Source of the DNA: Azonexus hydrophilus
Lineage (GTDB): Bacteria > Pseudomonadota > Gammaproteobacteria > Burkholderiales > Rhodocyclaceae
Assembly: GCF_905120355.1 (NCBI RefSeq)
Contig: NZ_CAJHOB010000005.1
Span: forward strand, 1-64,000
DNA length: 64,000 nucleotides
Direction of reading: 5' to 3'
Notes under the pieces: generated by a model
What the model was told of the DNA's origin: nothing
Seen by the model: only the letters and a program-made list of their open reading frames with translations
Databases searched by the model: none
Position numbers and translations under genes: made by a program
In this document: positions 35,455 to 45,658 of the stretch, one piece after another
How positions within the stretch are numbered: position 1 is the first letter of the stretch
Layout: the number at the start of each line of letters is the position of its first letter

Positions 35455-36824
35455 ATTCAGCCTGCCGCCTGCCGCTGTTCAGCAGCGACGACCTTGATCT
35501 CCCTGTGGCCTGGCGTGACGAAGGCGGGCGGGCGGTGTCGCGCAGCCGCCGCCGCCTGCTGGCGGAGGCTGCCCTGCTGGCGGAAAAGATGTCGCCGCAC
35601 CTGGCGCCGGGGGCGGGAATCGTCAATTTATGCAACGACCGTTACCACTTTGCGCTCGGTTTCGTGGCGGGTCTGTTGCTCGATGCTGTGAGCCTGCAGC
35701 CGGCATCGCATGCGCATGAAACACTCGCCGAAATTGCAGCCGATTACCCGGGTAGCCTGTGTCTGCGCGATGGCGACGACAGCGCGTTGCCGCCGGCGTT
35801 GCGTGACTTCCCGCTGCCCGACCTCAGTCTGGCGCAGCCGGACGGAATCACTCAGCAGCCGGAAATTCCCGTCGACCGGGTGGTGGCCATTCTGTTTACT
35901 TCCGGTTCCACCGGCCGGCCGCAGGCGCAGCGCAAGACCTGGGGCAAGCTGGTCGCCAACGTAGAGGCCGGTGCCCAGGCGCTGGGCTTGGCGCACATGC
36001 CGCAGCACATCGTGGCGACGGTGCCGGCACAGCACAGCTACGGTTTCGAGTCGAGCTTCTTGCCCGCCTTGCAGGCCGCCTCGCCGTTCTGGGCGGGCAA
36101 GCCCTTCTATCCGCAGGACATCACCGCTGCGCTGGCCGCTGTACCCCGGCCCCGTTTGCTGGTGACGACACCGTTTCATCTGGCAACCTTGCTCGATGCC
36201 GGCATCGATATTCCGGCGCTTGACGGCATCGTGTCCGCTACCGCGCCGTTGGCGCCAGAGCTGGCGGCCCGTGCCGAGGCCGCGCTGGGCGCACCGTTGC
36301 TGGAAATTTACGGGTCGACGGAAAGCGGCCAGCTGGCCAGCCGCCGCCCGACACAGGATACGGCGTGGACCTTGCTGGCGGGGGTGCGGCTGGAAGATGC
36401 CGCCGGCCAGATTCTGGCCAGCGGTCGTCATGTCGAAGGGCGGGTGCCGCTTGGTGACCGGATCGAACGGCTGGCGGATGGGCGTTTCGAGCTGCTGGGG
36501 CGGCATGCGGACATAATCAACGTGGCGGGCAAGCGTACGTCGCTGGCGTGGCTCAATCACCAGATCAGTGCCATTCCCGGAGTGCGCGACGCAGCGTTCT
36601 ACCTGCCGGCTGGGCGCCCCGGACAGCATGTCGTGCGTCTGGCGGCTTTCGTCGTTGCGCCCGGGCTGTCGTCGCAGGGTCTGCTGGCGGCGCTGCGCCA
36701 GCGCATTGATGCCGTTTTCCTGCCCCGTCCATTGCGCCTGCTCGACGTTTTGCCGCGCAACAGCACCGGCAAGCTTACCCAGCAGGCGCTGGAAACCCTT
36801 TACCAGCAGGCCATGCATGAGTGA
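35451..36824 (+). CDS. AMP-forming aryl/acyl-ACP ligase
   Basis: An adenylate-forming enzyme with the phosphate loop LFTSGSTGRPQ (near residue 149), adenine motif YGSTESG, and the C-terminal catalytic Lys in NSTGKLT. At 457 residues it is shorter than CoA ligases and matches the cluster ligases that activate a hydroxybenzoate-type starter and load it on an ACP. Partner of the chorismatase at 48382-49392, which would supply the acid. Overlaps the dehydratase gene by 8 bases. Confidence 0.87.
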   Translation: MNSACRLPLFSSDDLDLPVAWRDEGGRAVSRSRRRLLAEAALLAEKMSPHLAPGAGIVNLCNDRYHFALGFVAGLLLDAVSLQPASHAHETLAEIAADYPGSLCLRDGDDSALPPALRDFPLPDLSLAQPDGITQQPEIPVDRVVAILFTSGSTGRPQAQRKTWGKLVANVEAGAQALGLAHMPQHIVATVPAQHSYGFESSFLPALQAASPFWAGKPFYPQDITAALAAVPRPRLLVTTPFHLATLLDAGIDIPALDGIVSATAPLAPELAARAEAALGAPLLEIYGSTESGQLASRRPTQDTAWTLLAGVRLEDAAGQILASGRHVEGRVPLGDRIERLADGRFELLGRHADIINVAGKRTSLAWLNHQISAIPGVRDAAFYLPAGRPGQHVVRLAAFVVAPGLSSQGLLAALRQRIDAVFLPRPLRLLDVLPRNSTGKLTQQALETLYQQAMHE

Positions 36825-37125
36825 GCAGGCGTACCACCACATCTGGCAGGTGCCCGTCGATCACCCTGCCTTTGCCGGACACTTTCCGGGGCGCCCGATC
36901 GTGCCGGGCGTGCTCATCCTCGATCAGGCAATACTATGTGCACAGCGTATGCGGCCGGCGTGCGGCTGGCAGATCGTGCACAGCAAGTTCCTGCGCCCGG
37001 TCGGTCCCGGGGCGCAGCTGCAATTCACACTGACGCCCGGTGAGCGCGGGGATGTTGCCTTTGCCGTCGAGGCGGACGGACATACCGTCGCCAGTGGCAA
37101 ACTGCAGGCGGTTGCCGCGCCATGA
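36817..37125 (+). CDS. 3-hydroxyacyl-ACP dehydratase, FabZ-like (hot-dog)
   Basis: A 102-residue hot-dog protein with HPAFAGHFPGRPIVPGVLIL, the FabA/FabZ catalytic helix. It would dehydrate the beta-hydroxy intermediate to build the conjugated polyene. Paired with a second dehydratase at 44472. Start at ATG 36817, overlapping the ligase stop. Confidence 0.85.
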   Translation: MSEQAYHHIWQVPVDHPAFAGHFPGRPIVPGVLILDQAILCAQRMRPACGWQIVHSKFLRPVGPGAQLQFTLTPGERGDVAFAVEADGHTVASGKLQAVAAP

Positions 37126-38021
37126 GTGGTAAAGCCGTCTGGCGTACGCAGCGCGAACGCAGCAACCTGCCCACCTTGCGTCTCATGGTCTGGATTTCGC
37201 TGACCTGCGGACGGCGCGTGAGTCGTCTGGTGCTCTATGGCATTGCCCTGTATTTCACCCTGTTTGCGCCGCGCGCGCGCCGTGCCAGCCGTCCTTACCT
37301 GCAGCGGGCGCTGGGGCGGGCTCCGGGCTGGCGCGATCATTTCCAGCACATCCTCAGCTTTGCCAGCACCATCCACGACCGGGTCTATTTTCTCAATGGC
37401 CGTGCCGACCTGTTCGAGATCGAGGTGCAGGGCGCCGAGGCGCTGCTTGCGGCGCTGGCCGAGCAGCCGGGTGCCCTGTTGATCGGGGCCCATCTGGGCA
37501 GTTTCGAAGCGCTGCGGGCGCTGGGCCGGCAGCGCGCCGGGCTGGAGGTGACGATGCTGATGCATGCCGACAACGCACGCAAGATCGGCCAGGTCCTGGC
37601 GGCCATCAACCCGCAGGCGCAAGAAGACATCCTGTCGCTGGGCCAGCCGGATTCCATGCTGGCGGCCCGCGATCGTCTGGATGCCGGGCATCTGGTCGGC
37701 ATGCTGGCCGACCGTGGTCTGGGTGACGATCCCAGCCATCTCGCCTCCTTTCTTGGTCAGCCGGCGGCGTTCCCGCTCGGGCCGTGGAAAGTTGCCGCCC
37801 TGCTGCGTCGGCCGGTGTTTTTCATGGCGGCGCTGTATCTTGGCGGGCGGCGTTATCGCATCCATCTCGAGCCGCTGGCCGATTTTTCCCGGGTGGCGCC
37901 TGCCGAACGCGAAGCGGCCATGCATGCCGCCATCGAACGTTACGCCGAGCGACTGAGCCAGCACTGCCGGCAGACGCCCTACAATTGGTTCAATTTTTAC
38001 GATTTCTGGAAAACTTCCTGA
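37122..38021 (+). CDS. LpxL-like lysophospholipid/LPS acyltransferase
   Basis: A member of the LpxL/HtrB family (299 residues) with an N-terminal hydrophobic segment (VSRLVLYGIALYFTLF) and the HxxxxE catalytic motif in IGAHLGSFEAL. A RGLGDDP block and PYNWFNFYDFW tail are also family-like. In aryl polyene clusters such enzymes attach the polyene to a lipid or glycan head group. Start and stop overlap neighbours. Confidence 0.85.
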   Translation: MSGKAVWRTQRERSNLPTLRLMVWISLTCGRRVSRLVLYGIALYFTLFAPRARRASRPYLQRALGRAPGWRDHFQHILSFASTIHDRVYFLNGRADLFEIEVQGAEALLAALAEQPGALLIGAHLGSFEALRALGRQRAGLEVTMLMHADNARKIGQVLAAINPQAQEDILSLGQPDSMLAARDRLDAGHLVGMLADRGLGDDPSHLASFLGQPAAFPLGPWKVAALLRRPVFFMAALYLGGRRYRIHLEPLADFSRVAPAEREAAMHAAIERYAERLSQHCRQTPYNWFNFYDFWKTS

Positions 38022-38587
38022 TGCGCCGTGCCCTGCTGTGTTGTCTTTTTGCCTGCCTTGCCCCGTTGCCGGCGGCGGCTTTCGATCTGGGCGATCTGAT
38101 GCGCCATCTGGTCGCCCATCCGGGTGGCAAGGCGCGGTTTGTCGAAACCAAACACCTGGCCGTACTCGATCAGCCGCTGGTGGCACGCGGCGAGATGACT
38201 TACACCCCGCCCGGCCGCCTGGAGAAACGGACGCTGTCGCCAAAGCAGGAAACCCTGTTGCTGGAGGGCAACCGCCTCAGCCTGCAGCGGGATCGTCAGA
38301 CGCTCAGTATCGATCTGGCCAGCCAACCCCAGGCGCTGGCGTTCATCGACAGCATTCGCGGCATCCTCGCTGGCAACCGGCAGGCGCTGGAACAGAATTA
38401 CAGCCTGCACCTTGCCGGCCGGCTGGACCAATGGACGCTGACCCTGCTGCCGCGCGACATGAAAATTGCCGAATTGGTGCTGCGCATCACGGTGCAGGGC
38501 TCGCGCGGGCAGCTGCGGGCCATTGAATATCTGCAGGCCGATGGTGATCGCACCGAATTGCGCATCGAGCCGAGCGGAGGGCAGTGA
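38021..38587 (+). CDS. LolA-like outer membrane carrier protein
   Basis: A periplasmic protein of 188 residues with signal peptide (MRRALLCCLFACLAPLPAAA) and the LolA-type pattern of an N-terminal helix (DLMRHLVAHPGGKARFVETK) followed by beta strands. It probably carries the polyene lipid across the periplasm, working with the adjacent MMPL exporter. Both overlaps (TGATG) indicate coupling. Confidence 0.83.
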   Translation: MRRALLCCLFACLAPLPAAAFDLGDLMRHLVAHPGGKARFVETKHLAVLDQPLVARGEMTYTPPGRLEKRTLSPKQETLLLEGNRLSLQRDRQTLSIDLASQPQALAFIDSIRGILAGNRQALEQNYSLHLAGRLDQWTLTLLPRDMKIAELVLRITVQGSRGQLRAIEYLQADGDRTELRIEPSGGQ

Positions 38588-40917
38588 TGCGGCCGGCCCT
38601 GAAAAGTGCCCTGATCTGGCTGGCCGCGATGGCTGTCGGGCTGTGGCTGATTTACAGCCAGGCGCGCTTCAACGCCGACATGAGCTTTTTCCTGCCCAGC
38701 GAGCCGACGCCGGAGCAGCAGGTACTGGTTGACCAGATCCGCGAAGGTGCGGTGACCCGCCTGCTCATGGCCGCTATCAGCGGCGGTGATGCGCAGCGCC
38801 GTGCCGCCTTGTCGCAGGCCCTGCGCCAGCAGTTGTTGCAGACGGAGCATTTCATCTCGGTGGAGAACGGGGTGCAGGAAAGTCTGGACCGCGACCGTGA
38901 CCTGTTGCTGGCGCACCGCTATGTCCTCAGCCCGGCAGTAACGCCGGAACGCTTTACCGAGGCGGGCCTGCGTGCGGCCATCACGGACAGCGTCGATTTC
39001 TTGCTGTCGCCACTGGGCGCCCTGTTCAAGCCCTACCTGACGCGCGATCCAACCGGCGAATTGCCGACCTTGATCCGTCAGCTCAACGCCAGCGCCCAGC
39101 CGGCCAGCCGCCACGGTGTGTGGGTCTCGCCAGACGGCGAGCGGGCCGTGCTGCTGGCGCAGACGCGGGCGCTGGGTTCCGATACCGATGGTCAGGAAGC
39201 TGCGCTGAATGCGTTCAACGCAGCATTTGCGGCGCTATCCCCGCGTTTTGGCGACGATTTCCGCCTGACTTTGTCCGGGCCGGGCAAGTTTGCCGTCGAT
39301 GCGCGGGCCACCATCAAGGACGACATCCAGCGCCTGACCCTGATCAGCATGTTGGCCATCTTTGCCGTGCTGTTCACCGTTTACCGCTCGGCCCGCCTGA
39401 TCCTGCTCAGCCTGCTGCCCATTCTCAGCGGCGTTGTGGCGGGGGTGCTGGCAGTGGCCCTGGCTTATGGCACGGTGTTCGGTATTACCGTGGGGTTTGG
39501 TGCCGCCCTGATCGGTGAGGCGGTCGATTATTCCACCTATTATTTCGTGCAGTCCGGCCGCAGCGGTGTGGCGGCGTGGCGGCATCGATTCTGGCCGACG
39601 GTGCGTCTCGGCGTGCTGACCTCCGTCTTTGGTTTCGCGGCATTGCTGTTTTCCGGTTTCCCGGGGCTGGCACAGCTGGGTCTGTATTCGATTGCCGGCG
39701 TTGTTGCCGCCGCCCTGGTGGCCCGCTACACCTTGCCGGATCTGGCCGGCCCCCTGCCCGGTCGTCTGGCTGAACGGCCACCGCTGGCCCTGAACTGGAT
39801 CTGCGCCCTGCCGCGTGCGCGCTGGCCGATGCTGGTGCTGGCGCTGGTCGCGCTGACCTATATCGTCGTCGAGCGGCAGACGTTGTGGCAGGCCGACATT
39901 TCTGCCCTGAGTACGGTCAGTACGGCGGATGCTCGGGCCGATGGTGAACTGCGCAGCGATCTGGGAACCGCCGATTCGCGCTATTTCGTGGTGGTGCGAG
40001 CGGCCGATCAGGAAAGCGTGCTGCAGGCGGCCGAGCAGGCGGCGGCCCGCCTTGAGCCGCTGGTGGCGGATGGCACCCTGGCGGGCTACGACTCACCAAC
40101 ACGTTTCCTGCCCAGCCAGGCGACCCAGGCGGCCCGCCGCGCCGCCCTGCCGGAACCGGGCGAACTGGCCCGGCGACTGCAGGATGCCAGCGAGGGTTTG
40201 CCGCTATCGGCCGCGCGCCTGCAGGCGTTCATCGACGATGTGGCGGCGGCCCGTGTGGCTCCCGTCCTGACACGCGAGGCCCTGGCTGGCAGCCATCTGG
40301 AACTGGCGGTCAGCGCCCTGACCCTGCACAACGAGCATGGCTGGAGCGTGCTGCTGCCGCTGCATCCGGCTGCGGGGGGTGACCTGAGCATTCCGGTGGC
40401 GCGGGTGCAGGCGGCGCTGGCCGGCAGCGATGCCCTGTTCATCGACATGAAGGGCGAGTTCGATGCGCTCTACGCCAGCTATCTGGATGAAGCCATCCTG
40501 CTTTCCCTGGCCGGTGTGGCGGCGGTGCTTCTGACGCTGGCCGTGGTCCTGCGGCAACCGCGCCGCTTCGTGACCGTCACCTTGCCGCTGGTGCTGGCCG
40601 TGCTGTTCGTGGTCGCCGGTCTGCATCTGGCGGGGCAGGCGTTGCATCTGCTGCATCTGATCGGTTTGTTGCTGATTGTCGCTGTGGGCTCGAATTACTC
40701 CCTGTTCTTCGATCTGGCCGAAGATGGGCGGCATGATCCCGGCACCCTCAACTCGACCCTGATCGCCACCCTGACAACGGCCATCGGCTTTGGCACCCTG
40801 GCCCTGTCACAGGTGCCGGTGCTGCAGGCGATCGGGGTCACGGTCGGTCCGGGGGCATTGATCGTTTTCCTGCTGTCGGCGATGTTCGCGCCGCGCCGCA
40901 TCAGTCAGGGCTGCTGA
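38587..40917 (+). CDS. MMPL/RND-family exporter (aryl polyene)
   Basis: A 776-residue inner-membrane protein with the MMPL layout: one N-terminal helix, large periplasmic loop, a cluster of five helices (about residues 240-390), a second loop, and a final cluster (about 630-770). The Asp pair typical of proton coupling is seen as GEAVDYSTYYF. Likely the polyene exporter. ATG at 38587 overlaps the LolA-like stop; GTG at 38584 is possible. Confidence 0.86.
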   Translation: MRPALKSALIWLAAMAVGLWLIYSQARFNADMSFFLPSEPTPEQQVLVDQIREGAVTRLLMAAISGGDAQRRAALSQALRQQLLQTEHFISVENGVQESLDRDRDLLLAHRYVLSPAVTPERFTEAGLRAAITDSVDFLLSPLGALFKPYLTRDPTGELPTLIRQLNASAQPASRHGVWVSPDGERAVLLAQTRALGSDTDGQEAALNAFNAAFAALSPRFGDDFRLTLSGPGKFAVDARATIKDDIQRLTLISMLAIFAVLFTVYRSARLILLSLLPILSGVVAGVLAVALAYGTVFGITVGFGAALIGEAVDYSTYYFVQSGRSGVAAWRHRFWPTVRLGVLTSVFGFAALLFSGFPGLAQLGLYSIAGVVAAALVARYTLPDLAGPLPGRLAERPPLALNWICALPRARWPMLVLALVALTYIVVERQTLWQADISALSTVSTADARADGELRSDLGTADSRYFVVVRAADQESVLQAAEQAAARLEPLVADGTLAGYDSPTRFLPSQATQAARRAALPEPGELARRLQDASEGLPLSAARLQAFIDDVAAARVAPVLTREALAGSHLELAVSALTLHNEHGWSVLLPLHPAAGGDLSIPVARVQAALAGSDALFIDMKGEFDALYASYLDEAILLSLAGVAAVLLTLAVVLRQPRRFVTVTLPLVLAVLFVVAGLHLAGQALHLLHLIGLLLIVAVGSNYSLFFDLAEDGRHDPGTLNSTLIATLTTAIGFGTLALSQVPVLQAIGVTVGPGALIVFLLSAMFAPRRISQGC

Positions 40918-40919
40918 CC

Positions 40920-41714
40920 ATGTCGCGGCGCTGGCAACCGACTCCCACGCTGTACGCCACCTTTGCCGTACATGGCGCGGCGGCGGCCGGGCTGCTGGCC
41001 GCGCCGCAGCACTGGCCGGGCTGGCTGGCTGCGCTGGCTGCCAACCATGCTGTGCTGACGACGGCCGGCTTGTTGCCGCGCTCGACCCTGCTCGGCCCCA
41101 ATCTGACCCGCTTGCCCGCGGGCTGTACGGATGCCGTGGCGCTGACCATCGACGATGGGCCAGACCCCGAAGTGACGCCGCAGGTGCTCGATCTGCTCGA
41201 TGCCGCGGGCGCCCGCGCCACTTTTTTCTGCATCGGTCGCCGGGCGCGCGAAAATCCGGCGCTATGCCGGGAAATCGTGGCGCGTGGCCACCGTGTCGAG
41301 AATCACGGCGACGCGCATGCCAAGACTCTCGCTTTCTTCGGCCCGGCACGCTTGCGTACCGATATTGCCGCTGCCCAGGCTTGCCTGGCCGACATCAGCG
41401 GTCAGTTGCCCCGCTTTTTCCGGGCGACGGCCGGTCTGCGCAACCCCTTTCTGGAGCCGGTGCTGGCCGAGCTGGACCTGCACCTGGCGGCCTGGACTCG
41501 GCGTCCGTACGATACCCGCTGTGGTGATGCCAACATTGTCCTCGCCCGGCTGAGCAAAAATCTGGGCGCCGGGGACATCCTGCTCATGCACGATGGCAAC
41601 GCCGCGCGTGGCAGCAGCGGGCGTGCCGTCATCCTCGACACCCTGCCCGCACTTCTTGATCTTTTACACCAGCAGGGCCTGACCACGGTCACCCTGCACG
41701 CCGCCTGTTCATGA
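40920..41714 (+). CDS. polysaccharide deacetylase (CE4, NodB domain)
   Basis: A NodB-fold deacetylase: motif 1 TIDDGPDPE with catalytic/metal Asp pair, motif 2 HRVENHGDAH with the metal histidines, and a terminal GDILLMHDGN. The N-terminal 50 residues are hydrophobic, suggesting membrane anchoring. A sugar deacetylase is not needed for the polyene itself, so it may act on a glycan head group. Overlaps the methyltransferase start. Confidence 0.83.
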   Translation: MSRRWQPTPTLYATFAVHGAAAAGLLAAPQHWPGWLAALAANHAVLTTAGLLPRSTLLGPNLTRLPAGCTDAVALTIDDGPDPEVTPQVLDLLDAAGARATFFCIGRRARENPALCREIVARGHRVENHGDAHAKTLAFFGPARLRTDIAAAQACLADISGQLPRFFRATAGLRNPFLEPVLAELDLHLAAWTRRPYDTRCGDANIVLARLSKNLGAGDILLMHDGNAARGSSGRAVILDTLPALLDLLHQQGLTTVTLHAACS

Positions 41715-42457
41715 CACCACAAAAATTTCTGCCTTTACTGCTCGATGAAGCCAGCCAGCCCTTTCGTGCGGCCGGCCGCTTTGCTTACCACTACACCCGC
41801 GGCAAGCTGTCTTCCGACAGCATCTTCCGCGAACTGCTGCGCCGCGGCATCCTGCCGCCGGGTGGGCGCTACCTTGATCTCGGCTGTGGTCAGGGCAGCC
41901 TGTTTTCCTGTCTGCTGGCGGCCCGCCGCTTGCACCAGCGTGGCTGCTGGCCGGATGACTGGCCGCCGCCGCCCGCCCCGACGCAGCTGCGCGGGGTCGA
42001 ACTGATGCAGAAAGACGTCGACCGTGCCGCCCTGGCCTTCGGTAGCAATCATCCTGAGCTGTGCATCGAACAGGGCGACATGAATGACGTCGATTTCGGC
42101 AAGGTGGATGTGGTCACCATTCTCGATGCCCTGCATTACTTCGACCATGCCCACCAGGAGCAGGTACTGACGCGTATCCGCGATGCGCTCAATCCCGGTG
42201 GCCTGTTCCTCACCCGTGTGGGCGATGCGGCGGCTGGCCTGCCCTTCCATCTGTGCAATCTGGTGGATCGGGTGGTGACCTTCGTGCGCGGCCACCGTCT
42301 GCCGCAACTCTATTGCCGGTCGCTGCAGGAGTGGGTTGCCCTGTTGCAGCGCCTGGGTTTCGAAGTCGAGACGGCGCCGATGAACGAAGGCAAGCCCTTT
42401 GCCAACATCATGCTGGTCTGCCGCCTGCCGGACGGCCAGGCCAAGACCCTCTGCTAG
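41711..42457 (+). CDS. class I SAM-dependent methyltransferase
   Basis: The SAM motif I is LDLGCGQGSLFSCL, and VVTILDALHYFDH is motif II-like. Length 248. In aryl polyene pathways a methyltransferase modifies the aromatic head (C- or O-methylation); that role is inferred from position here. Start overlaps the deacetylase stop (ATGA). Confidence 0.82.
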   Translation: MTPQKFLPLLLDEASQPFRAAGRFAYHYTRGKLSSDSIFRELLRRGILPPGGRYLDLGCGQGSLFSCLLAARRLHQRGCWPDDWPPPPAPTQLRGVELMQKDVDRAALAFGSNHPELCIEQGDMNDVDFGKVDVVTILDALHYFDHAHQEQVLTRIRDALNPGGLFLTRVGDAAAGLPFHLCNLVDRVVTFVRGHRLPQLYCRSLQEWVALLQRLGFEVETAPMNEGKPFANIMLVCRLPDGQAKTLC

Positions 42458-42466
42458 AATCCGGGC

Positions 42467-43654
42467 ATGTTTTCTCCCTGCCAAATCACTGCCAGTACGC
42501 TCACCACCTGCCTCGGCCACGGCCGCGCTGCCAACTGGCAAGCCCTGCGGGCGGGACAGAGCGGACTCGCCCCCTGTGCCTTCGAGACGGTGCAGCTTGC
42601 CACCTGGATCGGCGAGGTCGCCGGTGTCGATGCAATCACCCTGGCTGAACCACTCGCCCGTTACGACTGCCGCAATAATCGCCTGACCCAGCTGGGGCTG
42701 CTCGGCGATGGTTTTGCTGCTGCCGTGCTGGCGGCACGTGAGCGTTATGGCCCGGAGCGGGTCGGTGTCTTTCTCGGCACCAGTACCGCGGGCATCCTGC
42801 AGACGGAGCTGGCCTATCGTCAGCGCGACCCGGAGAGCGGTGCGCTGCCGGCGGAATTCAACTACCGCGATACGCACAACTCGTTTTCTCTGGCCGCCTT
42901 TACCCGCGATTATTTCGCGCTGAGTGGCCCGGCGCTGGCGATTTCAACGGCCTGCTCATCGAGCGCCAAGGTCTTTGCCGCCGCCGCCCGTCAACTCGCC
43001 GTTGGTACGATTGATGCGGCGGTGGTGGGAGGGGTGGATAGCCTGTGCCTGACCACGTTGTACGGCTTTGCCTCGCTGCAGCTGACCTCGGCGCAGCCCT
43101 GCCAACCTTACGATGCGGCGCGCAACGGGATTTCGATTGGCGAAGCGGCGGCCTTCGCGCTGCTCGAACGGCCTTCTGCCGGCAACGGAGAAGGGGTGCG
43201 CCTGCTTGGTGTGGGCGAATCGAGTGATGCCTATCACATGTCGGCGCCACATCCGGAAGGGCGCGGCGCCCGTCAGGCGATGCTGGCTGCCCTCGCCGCT
43301 GCGGGCCTGCCGCCGGCGGCAATCGATTACATCAACCTGCACGGCACGGCTACGCCAGCCAACGATGCCGCCGAGGGATGCGCGGTTGCCGCCGTCTTCG
43401 GCCCGCATACCCCGTGCAGCTCGACCAAAGGGGCCACCGGCCACACCCTGGGGGCGGCCGGTGCGGTGGAGGCCGTCATTTGCGCCATGGCGCTGGAATC
43501 CTCCTTCCTGCCCGGTAGTCCGGGGACGCAGACACTCGATCCTGCCATCGCGCTCAACTACCTGCGTCACGGTCAGCCGGCCGCAGCCCGCACGGTCCTG
43601 AGCAATTCCTTCGGTTTTGGCGGCAGCAACTGCAGCCTGATTCTCGCTGTCTGA
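42467..43654 (+). CDS. beta-ketoacyl-ACP synthase, partner of chain-length factor
   Basis: A 395-residue ketosynthase with Cys163 in ISTACSSSA, His292 in NLHGTAT and His326 in KGATGHTLGAAG. It directly precedes the chain-length factor gene; by analogy with characterised aryl polyene systems, the two form the heterodimer that elongates the polyene. A TAGAAT -10-like element lies just before the start (42454). Confidence 0.9.
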   Translation: MFSPCQITASTLTTCLGHGRAANWQALRAGQSGLAPCAFETVQLATWIGEVAGVDAITLAEPLARYDCRNNRLTQLGLLGDGFAAAVLAARERYGPERVGVFLGTSTAGILQTELAYRQRDPESGALPAEFNYRDTHNSFSLAAFTRDYFALSGPALAISTACSSSAKVFAAAARQLAVGTIDAAVVGGVDSLCLTTLYGFASLQLTSAQPCQPYDAARNGISIGEAAAFALLERPSAGNGEGVRLLGVGESSDAYHMSAPHPEGRGARQAMLAALAAAGLPPAAIDYINLHGTATPANDAAEGCAVAAVFGPHTPCSSTKGATGHTLGAAGAVEAVICAMALESSFLPGSPGTQTLDPAIALNYLRHGQPAAARTVLSNSFGFGGSNCSLILAV

Positions 43655-43668
43655 GGCCTTTCTTCGCC

Positions 43669-44478
43669 ATGACGACTCCCCTGCCTTCCCTTGCCGCCTG
43701 GATTGACGGCGTCGCCCTGATCGCGCCCGGTCTGCCCGACTGGTCGCTGGCGCGTGCGGTGCTACGCGGTGAGCAGCCGTATCAGCCGGCACCCAGCGAG
43801 TTACCGGCCCCGAGTGTGCTGCCGCCCGCCGAGCGCCGGCGGGCCAGCCGTGTGGTCAAGCTGGCGCTTGCTCTGGGGCTGGCCGCCTGTGCCGATGCCC
43901 AGGTCGATGCTGCCACCCTGGCCACCGTGTTTACCGCTTCCGGGGCCGATGGTCACAACTGCCACGCCCTGTGTGAGCAGCTGGCGGGTGATGACCGGCA
44001 GATCTCGCCCACCCGGTTTCATAACTCCGTGCATAACGCGGCCGCCGGCTACTGGGGCATTGCCACGGGCGCCACCGCGCCCTGCCAGGTCATTGCCGGC
44101 TTCGATGCGAGTTTCGGTGCCGGCTTGCTGGATGCGCTGGCGCAGGTTGTTACCGGGCAGGTGCCGGTACTGCTGATTGCCTATGACAGTGAATATCCGC
44201 AGCCGCTGCACGCCAAACGTGACACGCCCGATTGCGCCGGCGTGGCCTTGCTGCTGAGTCCGCAGCGGGGGGCGCGCAGTCAGGCGCGGTTGCAGCTGGC
44301 GCCGACCGGAGAGGCGGCGCAAACCTGCACCGTGCCGGCCCTGGAAAACCTGCGCCGGCAGATCCCCGCCTTGCGCGCCCTGCCCCTGTTGCAACAACTG
44401 GCAGCGCAGCGCAGTGGCCGTTGCGTGCTCGATTATCTGCCGCCCATGCAGCTGGCGGCCGAGCTAACTGCATGCTAG
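43669..44478 (+). CDS. beta-ketoacyl synthase chain-length factor
   Basis: A shortened ketosynthase-like protein (269 residues) without the active-site Cys or the two His motifs. FHNSVHNAAAGYWGIATG is the signature of the chain-length-factor family found in aryl polyene clusters. It would dimerise with the preceding ketosynthase to set chain length. Overlaps the next gene by 7 bases. Confidence 0.87.
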   Translation: MTTPLPSLAAWIDGVALIAPGLPDWSLARAVLRGEQPYQPAPSELPAPSVLPPAERRRASRVVKLALALGLAACADAQVDAATLATVFTASGADGHNCHALCEQLAGDDRQISPTRFHNSVHNAAAGYWGIATGATAPCQVIAGFDASFGAGLLDALAQVVTGQVPVLLIAYDSEYPQPLHAKRDTPDCAGVALLLSPQRGARSQARLQLAPTGEAAQTCTVPALENLRRQIPALRALPLLQQLAAQRSGRCVLDYLPPMQLAAELTAC

Positions 44479-44914
44479 ACCGCGTCGCCATCGCCGCCAG
44501 GATTCCGCATCAGGGCAGCATGTGTCTGCTCGATGCCGTGCTGGCCTGGGATAGCGGGCAGATTCACTGTCGGGCCAGCAGCCACCGGCAGCCGGACAAT
44601 CCCCTGCGTGCGGCGGAGCGGCTGGGGGCGGCCTGCGGCATTGAATATGCGGCACAGGCGATGGCCGTACATGGTGTCCTGCTGGCGCCTGAAGGCGCGC
44701 CGCCCCGCCCCGGTTACCTCGCCAGCGTGCGCAGCGTGCAGCTGGCCGTGGACCGGCTGGACGATCTGCCGCAGGATCTCGACATCGTTGCCGAGCGTCT
44801 GTCCGGCGACGAACACAACATCCTTTATCACTTTCGTGTCGAACATGCCGGCGACCTGCTTCTCAGCGGGCGGGCAGCCGTCATGCTCGTCGCCCAACCG
44901 GAATCCAGCCCAGC

Positions 44915-44918
<4 letters not shown>
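44472..44918 (+). CDS. hot-dog 3-hydroxyacyl-ACP dehydratase (ApeP-like)
   Basis: A 148-residue hot-dog protein; IPHQGSMCLLDAVLAWD near the start and AACGIEYAAQAMAVHG in the helix match the second dehydratase type of aryl polyene clusters. It would work with the ketoreductase that follows. Start ATG at 44472 overlaps the chain-length factor stop, and its own stop overlaps the next start. Confidence 0.82.
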
Positions 44919-45634
<716 letters not shown>

Positions 45635-45658
45635 GGCGCTGCCGGCGCCGGGAAATGT

